A stretch of DNA of 64,000 nucleotides from Trinickia symbiotica. GTDB taxonomy: Bacteria; Pseudomonadota; Gammaproteobacteria; Burkholderiales; Burkholderiaceae. Positions 18,481-26,990 of this stretch are shown here, piece by piece; the stretch's first letter is position 1, and the number at the start of each line of letters is the position of its first letter. The DNA is taken from assembly GCF_002934455.1 (NCBI RefSeq), contig NZ_PTIR01000002.1, positions 310,001-374,000 of the forward strand. The letters are read 5' to 3'. The translations under genes were made by a program, and so were the position numbers. The notes under the pieces were generated by a model, which saw nothing but the letters and a program-made list of their open reading frames with translations, made no database searches and was not told where the DNA came from.

Positions 18481-20718
18481 TCACGGCGTCCAGCGATACA
18501 TGAGGACCTTGGCCCGCGCATCTTCCTCGGCAAGCACGACATACTGGCCGTTCGGCAGGACCGCGGCGCTGATCGCCATCTCCGCGTCGATCCAGCCACT
18601 CGTGCCGCCGACCGTCGATTGCGGCGCCAGCGCCCCAACTTGCAGGCCCGTGCGCGCGTCGAAGACATCGAGTCGCGCCGTGGTGCTCTCGGCAACGAAT
18701 AGATAGTTTCCGGCCGTCGCGAGCGAGACGGGGATCAGCGCCGGATTTTGCGTCGGGCCGTAGACGAGCGGGATCACGTACTGAAGCCTTGGCGCACCGG
18801 AGCTCCAGTTGTCGTAGCGCGCAACGACGCGGCCGATCGATTTCCAGTTCGACGCCTCGTACGATGCCGTGTTCGTAAAGCCCGAAATATACATGGTGTC
18901 CGTCGATGCCACGTAGACGATCCGAGCGATCCGCGTGAACGGTTGCGGCATCGCGAACGTCTTCGCCGAGCTGTACTGATAGATGGGATTGCCGAATGAA
19001 TCGACGCCCTGCAGCGGCATCTCGCGAATTCCGCTGCCGCCCGTCGCGAGCCAGATGTTGGCCGCGTCGTCGACCCACCAGTAACCGTTGTACACGCTGT
19101 TGCCCGTTGCGCCGTTCGACTGGATTTCGCTCGGCGCGAGCCGGCCATCGCCGTTCGTGTCGCGCCACATCCACTCGCCGTAGGCAGGTTGGCCGGCGGG
19201 CCAGTTGCCGGGAATCGGATTTTGCGAGAGCAGACCAGAAGGAATCGCGACCTCACCATCCGTAGTCGGCGAGAAGCGATAGATGCTCAGGTAGTGTGCG
19301 TACATATCCTGCGTGAACAGGTACCGCGCGCCATTGATCCGGCGCACGAGCGGCTCCCCTCGTACGCCCCGCGTGAGATGAAGCGCCGGATCGTCGCCGT
19401 AGCGAAAGCGGTTCATGGTGAAGCCTTTGTAGCTCCATTCCTGGCCCGGACCGGCCGCGTAGTTCAACGTGAAATGCTTCGAGCCGCTGAAGACGTCGCT
19501 TGGCGATGCCGGATCGAGCGCCGCCCCGTCGACGAACAGCAATCCGTGCAGCCGCCAATTGAGCGCCTTCGACCACCAGTTGTAACTCTCGAGCACCGTG
19601 CCCTGTCCCGTCGACAACGAGCCGAAATCGCGCGGGCCCGCGCTGTTTTGCGCGACATAGAGATTGCCGCCGCCGTCGAAGCCGATGCCCGTCATGCCGT
19701 TGAAGCGCCAGTCACCCGGCACGCCGGGCCTCGGCGCGAAGATCCCGCCCTGCGCGCCGATTCCGGTGATGGGCTGCACGAGCCCTGATGCCGTCTTGCC
19801 GAAAACTAGGATCTGCTGCGAAGGACCGCCGTCGACGATGAGCAGTTGACCGGACGGGGCGATGGCGAGATCGACGGGCACCGCATTGCTCGGCAGCGTG
19901 ATCGTGCCCGGCAGGACGGCGCCCTTCGCCGAGTAATGCGCGACGGTACGGCCGGACGCCGACTGCAAACCTTGAATGACCCAGAGCGAGCCGTCGGTAT
20001 CGATCGCGATGCGCCCCGGCGACGGAACGCCCCAGGAGCTGACGGGCGCCATCGTGTTCGCATCGAAGACCTGAATCCGGTTCGCATAGGTGTTCGCGAC
20101 GTAAAGGGCCGTGCTCGTAGCGGCGAGCCCGCGAATGGAGGCGTCGGTTCCGTCGGGAACGACATCGAGAACGAGGAAACTCGCCGCCGTCGGGTTGCCC
20201 TGGTTGCCGACGCCGCCTTTGAACGGCGCACCTTGCGTGATATTGACGAGCGGGCGGCGGGTGATCCCATACCACGTCGAGCCGTTGGACGGATATCCGC
20301 TGCCGACGAGCTTGCCTCCTTCATTGCCGATCGACATGCCGGCGTACAAATAGCTGCCGTTCACGGCGATCGCGTCGCCCCCCGCATTGCCCCACCCGTG
20401 CGTCTGGCCGGCGTAGCCGACCTTCGTGCCGCCCTTGTACGCGCCGATCTCGCTGCCGCTTTCGTCCCAGGGGGCATTGGTGTAGACGGTGCCGTCCTGG
20501 CCGACCGCCAGCGCTTCGACGTCGAGCTGCACCCATTTTCCGTCGCCGAAGCCGAACGTGTTGCCGATCCATGACGTCGTGTAGTTCAGCGACGCCTGCG
20601 CAAACGCCGATGCGTGCAACAGCGCCGAACTCGCGATCGCGAACGCGAACGTCCGTCGCGCGAAACGGACAAAAGCTTCCCCGCGCCGCAGGGGCTTGTG
20701 GCGAACACCTTCACTCAT
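18481..20718 (-). CDS. Large exported beta-propeller-like protein of unknown function
   Basis: A 745-residue protein with a signal peptide (FAFAIASSALLHASAFAQ, about residues 21-38). The mature part shows repeated propeller-like blades: GSYLYAGMSIGNEGG, STALYVANTYANRIQVFDANT, GGNLYVAQNSAG and GNYLFVAESTTARLDVFDART, resembling NHL/SMP-30-type repeats. I do not recognise a named family or catalytic residues; it might bind or act on extracellular polymers or glycosides. I prefer the start at 20718 (MSEGVRHK), preceded by GAGGGA, to the ATG 33 bases upstream. Confidence 0.65.
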   Translation of the reverse strand: MSEGVRHKPLRRGEAFVRFARRTFAFAIASSALLHASAFAQASLNYTTSWIGNTFGFGDGKWVQLDVEALAVGQDGTVYTNAPWDESGSEIGAYKGGTKVGYAGQTHGWGNAGGDAIAVNGSYLYAGMSIGNEGGKLVGSGYPSNGSTWYGITRRPLVNITQGAPFKGGVGNQGNPTAASFLVLDVVPDGTDASIRGLAATSTALYVANTYANRIQVFDANTMAPVSSWGVPSPGRIAIDTDGSLWVIQGLQSASGRTVAHYSAKGAVLPGTITLPSNAVPVDLAIAPSGQLLIVDGGPSQQILVFGKTASGLVQPITGIGAQGGIFAPRPGVPGDWRFNGMTGIGFDGGGNLYVAQNSAGPRDFGSLSTGQGTVLESYNWWSKALNWRLHGLLFVDGAALDPASPSDVFSGSKHFTLNYAAGPGQEWSYKGFTMNRFRYGDDPALHLTRGVRGEPLVRRINGARYLFTQDMYAHYLSIYRFSPTTDGEVAIPSGLLSQNPIPGNWPAGQPAYGEWMWRDTNGDGRLAPSEIQSNGATGNSVYNGYWWVDDAANIWLATGGSGIREMPLQGVDSFGNPIYQYSSAKTFAMPQPFTRIARIVYVASTDTMYISGFTNTASYEASNWKSIGRVVARYDNWSSGAPRLQYVIPLVYGPTQNPALIPVSLATAGNYLFVAESTTARLDVFDARTGLQVGALAPQSTVGGTSGWIDAEMAISAAVLPNGQYVVLAEEDARAKVLMYRWTP

Positions 20719-20765
20719 CGGACTTCCCTCGGAACCGGCGCCCAGCGACATACTAGTTAGGACTA

Positions 20766-20812
20766 CCGAACGTTTTTGACATGTGCCCGGGCTTCTCGCC
20801 CGTGTCGTTCGG
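20766..20812. repeat. Nested inverted repeat between two minus-strand genes
   Basis: Outer arms CCGAAC (20766-20771) and GTTCGG (20807-20812), with inner arms GACA/TGTC and CGGGC (20788-20792)/GCCCG (20798-20802) around a TTCTC loop. It sits between the nnrU-like stop and the propeller-gene start, so it could end the former transcript or shape the leader of the latter. Confidence 0.4.
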
Positions 20813-20976
20813 CTAGTATTGCCGGTCCGCGGTTATGCGGAAATCAGCGGTGCGCGCGATTTCGCGTCGGTTTTCTCGGTGGTCGGTAGGAATTGACTGA
20901 CACCGAATCGAATGGCTCGTCTTTGCCGATTTCATGCGGCACTACGCTCGGTCACGCGCCATCGGCGTGCGAAGCG

Positions 20977-21555
20977 TCAGCCGAACGGCTTAACCCCGAT
21001 GAGCCAGCCGTGAAGAAGGAATGCGAAGATGGCCCAGGCGACGAGGCCGCCAACGACGGCTTTGAGGTCCCCCGCCGTCGTGCCGGCCGGATAGGCGACC
21101 CCCGCGCGGCTGTCGCGGCCACGCCAGATCAGGAATCCCGCGGCGGCCCAGACGAAGAATGCGCCGAACAGAACGACGGCGTTGATCGTGCCGTTTGCGA
21201 GGAGGTGACCGATCGCCCATATCGCGACGCCCGCGTACATCGGGTGGCCGACCGCGCGCTTGATGTGATTGCCGGGAACATACGCCGCCGCGATGAGGAT
21301 GAATGCGATGGCCACGAGAAGCGCCGTCAGATGACGCGCGCCGACCGGCGGAGCCCATAGGAGGACGGGCGAGCGCCGCGCGATTCCGTAGCCCCAGACG
21401 ATGAGCACGAAACCGATCAGAGAGACGAGCGAATAGAGACCTTTCCAACGCTGCTCGCCGAGACGCGCGAACTGCGCGGCGCGCCACGGCTCGGCGACGA
21501 GGCGCACCGAATGCACGCCGAGAAACGCGATCAAACCGAGAATCAGCACCGCCAT
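20977..21555 (-). CDS. NnrU family membrane protein
   Basis: A 192-residue inner-membrane protein with five to six hydrophobic helices, starting AVLILGLIAFLGVHSVRLV. The family block GNHIKRAVGHPMYAGVAIWA contains the conserved histidines shared with NnrU/isoprenylcysteine-methyltransferase-like membrane folds. NnrU was named from nitric-oxide respiration loci, but no denitrification genes are nearby. The start at 21555 is preceded by AAAGGAG. Confidence 0.85.
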   Translation of the reverse strand: MAVLILGLIAFLGVHSVRLVAEPWRAAQFARLGEQRWKGLYSLVSLIGFVLIVWGYGIARRSPVLLWAPPVGARHLTALLVAIAFILIAAAYVPGNHIKRAVGHPMYAGVAIWAIGHLLANGTINAVVLFGAFFVWAAAGFLIWRGRDSRAGVAYPAGTTAGDLKAVVGGLVAWAIFAFLLHGWLIGVKPFG

Positions 21556-21642
21556 GTCGAGCTCCTTTGGCATTGTCGTTATCCGTCGAGGCGAACGGGC
21601 GAGCAAAAGGTAGCCTATGCCGATCCTTCAGGCAAGTTGACC

Positions 21643-21674
21643 GTGAGCCGCCGCGCTTGGTTACACCGGCTCAC
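21643..21674 (-). terminator. Possible terminator hairpin after the M20 peptidase gene
   Basis: Perfect arms GTGAGCCG (21643-21650) and CGGCTCAC (21667-21674) with a 16-base loop, 50 bases past the stop of the minus-strand peptidase gene. No strong T-run. Confidence 0.4.
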
Positions 21675-21723
21675 GTCAGGGTGTGCGGCGCACCGCGCGC
21701 CGGTAGGCGGCCGCCTCGAGGAT

Positions 21724-23181
21724 TTAAGGCGCCGCGGCGATGACTTCGGCCATCGCGGCCGTCAGCTTCCTTGCATAAGGCACGTGCAGGAACTCGTTCG
21801 GGCCATGCGCATTCGACTTGGGGCCGAGCACTCCGCAAACGACGAATTGCGACTTCGGGAAACCGGCTTGCAGGATGTTCATGAGCGGGATCGTGCCGCC
21901 TTGGCCGATGAACGCGCACGGCGCGCCGAAATGCGTCTGCGACGCGCGCTGCAGCGCCTCGCCGAGCCACGGCGCGAGCTCAGGTGCGTTCCAGCCGTTC
22001 GCGGCACTCGATTCGGGCTTGAACGTGACTTTCGCGTTATAGGGGGGATCGAGCTCGAGCAGCGTCTTCAGCTCGGCCACGGCGCGCGCCGCGTCGATGA
22101 GCGGCGGCAATCGCAGCGACAGCTTGAACGCCGTGCGCGGGCGCAGCACGTTGCCCGCGCTCGCGAGCGGCGGCAGGCCCTGCGCGCCCGTTACGGCCAG
22201 CGACGGGCGCCAGGTCGAGTTCAGAAGCGCCTCGCGTGGATTGGCCGTAACAGGAAGCACGGGCTTGCCGTCCTGGCCGCAGGCCCACGGCGCCGGCTTC
22301 CAGACCTCGTCGCCAAGAATGCCGGCGGTGGCCTCCGCTTCGCGCGAGCGGTTCGCGGGAATCTCGCAGTGAAACGCGCCCGGCAGTAGATTTCCGGTGG
22401 CTGCGTCTTCGAGCCGATCGAAGAGCTGCCGCATGACGCGAAAACTCGAGGGCACGATGCCCCCGTACGATCCCGAATGCACGCCTTCCTCGAGCACTTC
22501 GACTTCGAGCGATCCGGCCGCGAGCCCGCGCAGCGACGTGGTGAGCCAAAGCTGATCGTAATTGCCGGCGCCGGAGTCCAGACATACGACGAGGCCGACG
22601 TTGCCGAGCCTGTCGCGCAGCGCGTCCACGTACGGAAGCAGATCGTAGCTGCCCGACTCCTCGCAAGTTTCGATGAGTCCGACGCAGCGGGGACGCTCGA
22701 TACCCTGCGCGTCGAGCGCCGCGAGCGCGCACAGGCTCGCGTAGATCGCGTATCCGTCGTCCGCCCCGCCTCGGCCGTAAAGCCTGCCGTCTTCATACTT
22801 GGGAAGCCACGGGCCGAGATCGCTGCGCCAGCCCTCGAATTCGGGCTGCTTGTCGAGATGGCCATACAGGACGATCGAATCGGTGCTGCCGGCACGCGTG
22901 GCCGGCGTTTCGAAGAAAATCACGGGCGTGCGGCCCGGCAGTCTGACGATCTCGAGCTTCAGACCGCGCACACGCTGCGCCTCCGCCCAACGCGCCGCAT
23001 CGGCGACCACACGCTCGAGATACCCATGCTTTGCCCAGTCGGCGTCGAAGGCGGGACTTTTCGCGGGTATCGCAATGTAATCGGTTAAGGCCGGAACGAT
23101 CTCGTCATTCCATTTGCGATCGACGAATTCGCGGAGCGCGTCGTGATCGAGCGGCTTTTGTGCCGTGTCGGCTGCGGTCAT
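21724..23181 (-). CDS. M20 family metallopeptidase (CNDP-like dipeptidase)
   Basis: A 485-residue di-zinc peptidase. Metal and catalytic residues are visible: YGHLDKQPE, with the first His and the Asp after it; GRGGADDGYA, with the bridging Asp; IETCEESGSYD, with the Glu-Glu pair; and the C-terminal AHGPNEFLHV histidine. The intervening dimerisation (lid) domain is present. Likely a cytoplasmic dipeptidase or carboxypeptidase. I start at 23181 (MTAADTAQK), preceded by AGAGGG, rather than the ATG at 23211, which has no ribosome site. Confidence 0.9.
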   Translation of the reverse strand: MTAADTAQKPLDHDALREFVDRKWNDEIVPALTDYIAIPAKSPAFDADWAKHGYLERVVADAARWAEAQRVRGLKLEIVRLPGRTPVIFFETPATRAGSTDSIVLYGHLDKQPEFEGWRSDLGPWLPKYEDGRLYGRGGADDGYAIYASLCALAALDAQGIERPRCVGLIETCEESGSYDLLPYVDALRDRLGNVGLVVCLDSGAGNYDQLWLTTSLRGLAAGSLEVEVLEEGVHSGSYGGIVPSSFRVMRQLFDRLEDAATGNLLPGAFHCEIPANRSREAEATAGILGDEVWKPAPWACGQDGKPVLPVTANPREALLNSTWRPSLAVTGAQGLPPLASAGNVLRPRTAFKLSLRLPPLIDAARAVAELKTLLELDPPYNAKVTFKPESSAANGWNAPELAPWLGEALQRASQTHFGAPCAFIGQGGTIPLMNILQAGFPKSQFVVCGVLGPKSNAHGPNEFLHVPYARKLTAAMAEVIAAAP

Positions 23182-23296
23182 GGCGGGGGCCCTCTGGCTC
23201 AAAGCGCTCATGATAGAGCCTCGGGCGGCCTGGTGCAGACATTAGCGAACAACCCAGGAACGCGCGACAATGGTCTCCGGACCCTGGAGCGTCTTC

Positions 23297-23608
23297 ATGT
23301 TGGATGGAATGCTGGATGACATAGCGGTGCAGGTCGTGGAGGTCGTGCTGGCGCTCGCGCTCTACTTCCTGCCGGCGATCATCGCCGACCGCCGCAAGCG
23401 CCACGACCTGCTGCTCATCGCACTCTTCACCGCGTGCGTCGGCTGGACCGGAATCGGCTGGCTCATCGCCATGCGCTGGGCCTTTTTGCCGAATCCGCCC
23501 GTGGATTTGGCAAGCGACGTCGTCCGCAAGCGTCGAGTGCTAAGCATGCGGGCGTTTTCGCAAGCGCTCACTGATCGCATCGCACGAAGAGCCGATCGGC
23601 GCGGTTAG
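23297..23608 (+). CDS. Superinfection-immunity-like small membrane protein
   Basis: A 103-residue protein with two transmembrane helices. The segments ALYFLPAIIADRRKRHDLLLIALFT and GWTGIGWLIAMRWAFLP (given here in two pieces) match the Imm_superinfect family pattern, named after the phage T4 Imm protein but found widely in chromosomes. It might block DNA injection or be an unrelated housekeeping membrane protein. A second possible start lies at 23270. It stands alone between the M20 gene and the DUF2158-like gene. Confidence 0.7.
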   Translation: MLDGMLDDIAVQVVEVVLALALYFLPAIIADRRKRHDLLLIALFTACVGWTGIGWLIAMRWAFLPNPPVDLASDVVRKRRVLSMRAFSQALTDRIARRADRRG

Positions 23609-23693
23609 CCGCTCGGCGCCTGCCCCTTGGTCAGGAAGTGCGCAACCCCGCGCTCGACCGCGACGGTCTGCCGCGGTTCTCGGTTAACTATTA

Positions 23694-23966
23694 CTAAGTG
23701 CGCGACGCGCGCGGGCCCGATTGCGGTGAGAACCGGCGCACACGCACGAGGCCCGGGGAGATCGAACGAGGCTCGCGGGCGACTGCATCCCGCATGAACT
23801 TCTCTTGTCGCAGCTCGCCGTGCTCGTCGAACCATTGGCACAACAACCAATCGCCGCCTTCGTCGGCTCCCGCATACGTCACCGTCATGCGAGCTCCCCC
23901 CGTTTTCAGCGTGACGACATCGCCTGCGCAAAATTGTTCCTGCCTGTCCATCGTATCCGTCAGCAT
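23694..23966 (-). CDS. Small YodC/DUF2158-like protein
   Basis: A 90-residue soluble protein. QFCAGDVVTLKTGGARMTVTY followed by WLLCQWFDEHGELRQEKF fits the DUF2158 pattern of a GDVVxLKSGGPxMTV strand pair and a CxWFD motif (the first segment here is residues 11-31). Function of the family unknown. Start at 23966, or 15 bases downstream at MDRQEQ. Confidence 0.75.
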   Translation of the reverse strand: MLTDTMDRQEQFCAGDVVTLKTGGARMTVTYAGADEGGDWLLCQWFDEHGELRQEKFMRDAVAREPRSISPGLVRVRRFSPQSGPRASRT

Positions 23967-24382
23967 GTGCGCCCCGTCAATAGCAACCCAGTCGATTTCT
24001 CACCGCCGCGTATGTGCGCCGGCGAACCGAAAAACGAATTGCGAAACGTCTCGTAATGGCCTTCACGAGAATTAGCGAAGGCAGGTAGAGACTAACAATA
24101 GAATAATTATTCCACAAGCAGTTTCAGGGAAAACGATGCCCCGCGTTTGCCATGAGACGCGCTGCGTCAAATATGCGGCGCAATCTAACAAGTACAGCCT
24201 GGGAGGCTCACGAGCCGGCCCTCAAAATAAGGGACTGAAAATCACGCGAACGAAATAATAGTACTTTATGAATGCTGATATGCAGGTAATCGGATAATCG
24301 CCGATCGCTTTCATTTGCGCGATCCAATACTCCTCCGGACCGTGGGGAAATTATGGATTCGAGCGAACGGTTCACATTTGCT

Positions 24383-24396
24383 TTGACGTAGATCAA
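24383..24396. promoter_or_regulatory. FNR/Anr-like box
   Basis: TTGACGTAGATCAA matches the FNR/Anr/Dnr consensus TTGAT-N4-ATCAA with one difference. The nearest supported gene it could control in either direction is several hundred bases away, so the target is unclear. Confidence 0.45.
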
Positions 24397-24521
24397 ATGA
24401 TCGGCCAAGCCGCCTTTCATTGATGAACGCGTAGTTCATTCATGGGAATCGCCGATCGCGCCGCCGAAATTACGCGTTGTTTTTACCTTTGAGCCGCTGA
24501 CGAACCCGTCTTCAACGGCAG

Positions 24522-24549
24522 GAATTGCCGGTGCCAGCCCCGGCAATTC
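24522..24549 (-). terminator. Hairpin downstream of the helicase gene
   Basis: Perfect 10-bp arms GAATTGCCGG (24522-24531) and CCGGCAATTC (24540-24549) with an 8-base loop, starting 21 bases beyond the stop of the minus-strand helicase gene. No clear T-run, but position and strength suit a transcript end. Confidence 0.45.
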
Positions 24550-24570
24550 GCCAGACCAGGCGCACCGGGG

Positions 24571-26223
24571 TCAGTCGTCCGGGCGTAGTCGCCGCATCGC
24601 CCGCCGTGAAGCCACGACGATCAATTTCATCGTCGCCCGCGTCGCGCCGACGAAAAGCTTGCGCGCCGCCCGCTCGTCGAACTCCTCGAAATCGACCTCG
24701 GTCAGGATCACGCAGGGCGCCGATTGGCCCTTGAAGCGGTAGATCGACTCGAGCACCACGTCGCCCTCGCGATATTGAGGACTGCCAAACAAGTCGTATT
24801 TGCCGGTGAAGCTTTTGAGCCGGTGCGGGCCGAGCTGTTCGAGGGCCGTCAGCACCGAGCCTTCCCGGCCTCGAAACGAGAGCACGGCGATATCCTGCTT
24901 GCGAAAACCGAACGAAAGCGCCTGCGTGATCGCGCGCTTGGTCGCTTCGACGACGGCGTCGTCGGCGTTCTCGTCGAACGGACTGAATGCGATCTCGGAG
25001 CCGCCGAAGGGGCTACCGGCGGCGAGATCGGCAGCATGGGGCACCGCTGCGCCAACTTTCTCGCGCACGAAGTCGAGAATGTCGCGCGGGCTGCGGTAAT
25101 TCGTCGTCTCGGTGAGCACCGTCCAGCCCGGCAAGGCGAGCGGCTCGCGCATATAAAGATTTTGCAGCGGATCTTCGAGCCACCACCATGCGCCGTCGGG
25201 CCGCACGAGCCGGGCGAGCGCCTCGACCCACGGCTCCTGGAAATCCTGGCCCTCGTCGACGATGAGGACGTCGAAACGCCAGTTGTCGCTGATCGGAGCG
25301 TCGGCAAACGCCCTTTCGAGCCGCGCGAATACGTCGGTCGTCTGGAAATCCGGTAACCACCCGGCGTCGCGCGCAACCGCGTCGCAGAGCTGGTGATAGT
25401 TCGCGACTTTTGCGCCGGCCGGAGCGACGCGCGCGATGTGATCGGCCAGCGGGCGATTGAAACAGACGTAGAGCGCGCGCTTGCCGCTCGCGGCCGCGTC
25501 TTTCATGACCTGCACGGCCAGCTGCGTCTTGCCTGAGCCCGCGGTTCCGATCACGCGCAAGCGGAACGGCGTGAACGCGAGGCGTCTCGCCCATGTCGCG
25601 AGCCCGCCCGACAACCGTGTGACGATCGTGCCCGCCTGGCCCACGAGCGCGCTGGCGTCGGGCGTAAGCGCAAGCTCGTCGGCCAGATAGTGATGGACCT
25701 TCGGTGCGCAGGGCAGCCGGGGCTCGTCGGCGGGCAGCGCCTCGAGAATAACGGCGACGAGCCGATCCTTGCGCGTGAAATCGACGATTCTCTCGGGGGC
25801 GACACCGGCAATGGCGGCGTCTTTGACAATGTAATCGGGGCAGAAGAGCAGCGCCTCGATACCGTAGGTGCCCGCGCCGAATGCGGCCGTGAAGCGGCGA
25901 TGCATGCGCTCGACCGTGCGGGCAAGCTCGATGGAAACGTTGCGCTCGGTTTGAAGGTAGACCTTCACGAGCCCTTTAGCCGTTTCGCGCAGGAAGCCGG
26001 CCTTTTGCTCGATGAGCATGACGCGGCCCGCCGGGCTCACGACGACGAAATCGGCTTCGCCGAAAACCGAGAAGCTTCCGCTAAGACGCGTCCAATGCAC
26101 GCCGTGGTAGACCGTGTAGCCTGCCGGCAACGCGGCTTCGAGCAGCGCCAGCGTTTCGCGCTCGCGTTCGGCCGCGCCTGTCGCGGCCAGATTTTTCCAA
26201 TCGTCGGGGATGAGGCGGGCCAT
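24571..26223 (-). CDS. NERD-nuclease / superfamily 1 helicase fusion
   Basis: A 550-residue protein. The N-terminal NERD-like nuclease domain (about 15-130) has GEADFVVV (E56, D58) and LIEQKAG (E72, K74), a PD-(D/E)XK-type active site. The helicase follows, with Walker A GTAGSGKT (226-233), Walker B VDEGQDFQE (DEGQ at 323-326), ETTNYRSP, a motif V-like YRFKGQSAPCVIL and motif VI VGATRATM. UvrD/Rep-like helicases with a NERD domain act in DNA processing, and some are phage-defence effectors. Single-gene unit, divergent from the GST gene. Confidence 0.9.
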   Translation of the reverse strand: MARLIPDDWKNLAATGAAERERETLALLEAALPAGYTVYHGVHWTRLSGSFSVFGEADFVVVSPAGRVMLIEQKAGFLRETAKGLVKVYLQTERNVSIELARTVERMHRRFTAAFGAGTYGIEALLFCPDYIVKDAAIAGVAPERIVDFTRKDRLVAVILEALPADEPRLPCAPKVHHYLADELALTPDASALVGQAGTIVTRLSGGLATWARRLAFTPFRLRVIGTAGSGKTQLAVQVMKDAAASGKRALYVCFNRPLADHIARVAPAGAKVANYHQLCDAVARDAGWLPDFQTTDVFARLERAFADAPISDNWRFDVLIVDEGQDFQEPWVEALARLVRPDGAWWWLEDPLQNLYMREPLALPGWTVLTETTNYRSPRDILDFVREKVGAAVPHAADLAAGSPFGGSEIAFSPFDENADDAVVEATKRAITQALSFGFRKQDIAVLSFRGREGSVLTALEQLGPHRLKSFTGKYDLFGSPQYREGDVVLESIYRFKGQSAPCVILTEVDFEEFDERAARKLFVGATRATMKLIVVASRRAMRRLRPDD

Positions 26224-26348
26224 GACGGTCGAGGTTCCTCGCGGTAAGTTTCTTGCGGATGCCGCGTATTTTACTAATCGTGTCGCGCGAACCGCGTATC
26301 ATGGCCGGCTCGTCGTGACGACGCGGTTTTTCTTGGAGGATGCTGAAG

Positions 26349-26975
26349 ATGCTGAAGATTTGGGGACGGGCAAACTCGGTCAACGTGCAAAAGGTGCTCT
26401 GGTGTTGCGACGAACTGGGCCTTCCGTTCGAGCGCATCGACGCCGGCATGCAATTCGGCCGCGTGAACGATCCCGAGTACCTGGAGCTCAATCCGAACGG
26501 GCAGATCCCGACGCTCGTCGACGGCACGTTCGTGCTGTGGGAATCGAACTCGATCCTGCGCTACCTGGCGATGCAATATGGCGCGTCGAGCACGCTTTAC
26601 CCGGCCGAGCCGAAAATTCGCGCGAGTGTCGACCGTTGGCTCGACTGGTCCCTATCGACCTTGCAACCCGCCGAACGCCCGGTCTTCATCAGCCTCGTGC
26701 GAACCGCGCCCGACCAACGCGACGCGGCCGCGCTCGACGCCAATCTGCAAACGCTGATCAAGCGCTGGAAGCTGCTCGACGGTCATTTGCAAGGCCGCTT
26801 TCACCTGGAAAGCGAGAAGTTCACGATCGCGGACATCGTGCTCGGCGCGTTTGCGAAGCGCTGGTTCGGGCTCGAAGGGATCGAGCGGCCGCGGATGCCG
26901 AACCTCGAGCGCTGGTATCAGCGGCTCGCTCAACGCGCGCCGTTCAAGAAGCATATCGACCACCCGTTGACCTGA
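26349..26975 (+). CDS. Glutathione S-transferase family protein
   Basis: A 208-residue GST. The N-terminal thioredoxin-like domain has IWGRANSVNVQKVLWCCDEL, with the serine in the usual catalytic region, and the conserved cis-proline/ES pair in PNGQIPTLVDG...WESNSILRYL. The all-helical C-terminal domain contains FTIADIVLGAFAKRW, the N-capping-box region. Two in-frame ATGs exist; 26349 is 8 bases from a GGAGGA site and is preferred to 26340, which overlaps it. Substrate unknown; cytoplasmic. Confidence 0.92.
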   Translation: MLKIWGRANSVNVQKVLWCCDELGLPFERIDAGMQFGRVNDPEYLELNPNGQIPTLVDGTFVLWESNSILRYLAMQYGASSTLYPAEPKIRASVDRWLDWSLSTLQPAERPVFISLVRTAPDQRDAAALDANLQTLIKRWKLLDGHLQGRFHLESEKFTIADIVLGAFAKRWFGLEGIERPRMPNLERWYQRLAQRAPFKKHIDHPLT

Positions 26976-26990
26976 GCCTCTCGTCGGCGG

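Larger units (their letters stand above)
23967..24570. other. Long AT-rich noncoding region
   Basis: About 600 bases, noticeably richer in A and T than the flanks, with no gene I can support. It contains an FNR/Anr-like box (24383-24396), a short TGAAC/GTTCA repeat near 24423, and a hairpin next to the helicase stop. A small RNA or anaerobically controlled promoter is possible but not shown. Confidence 0.5.

Noticed and set aside
24208-24420. 70-residue open frame in the AT-rich gap
   Set aside because: No recognisable family, no ribosome site I can support, and it overlaps the FNR-like box; kept as noncoding.
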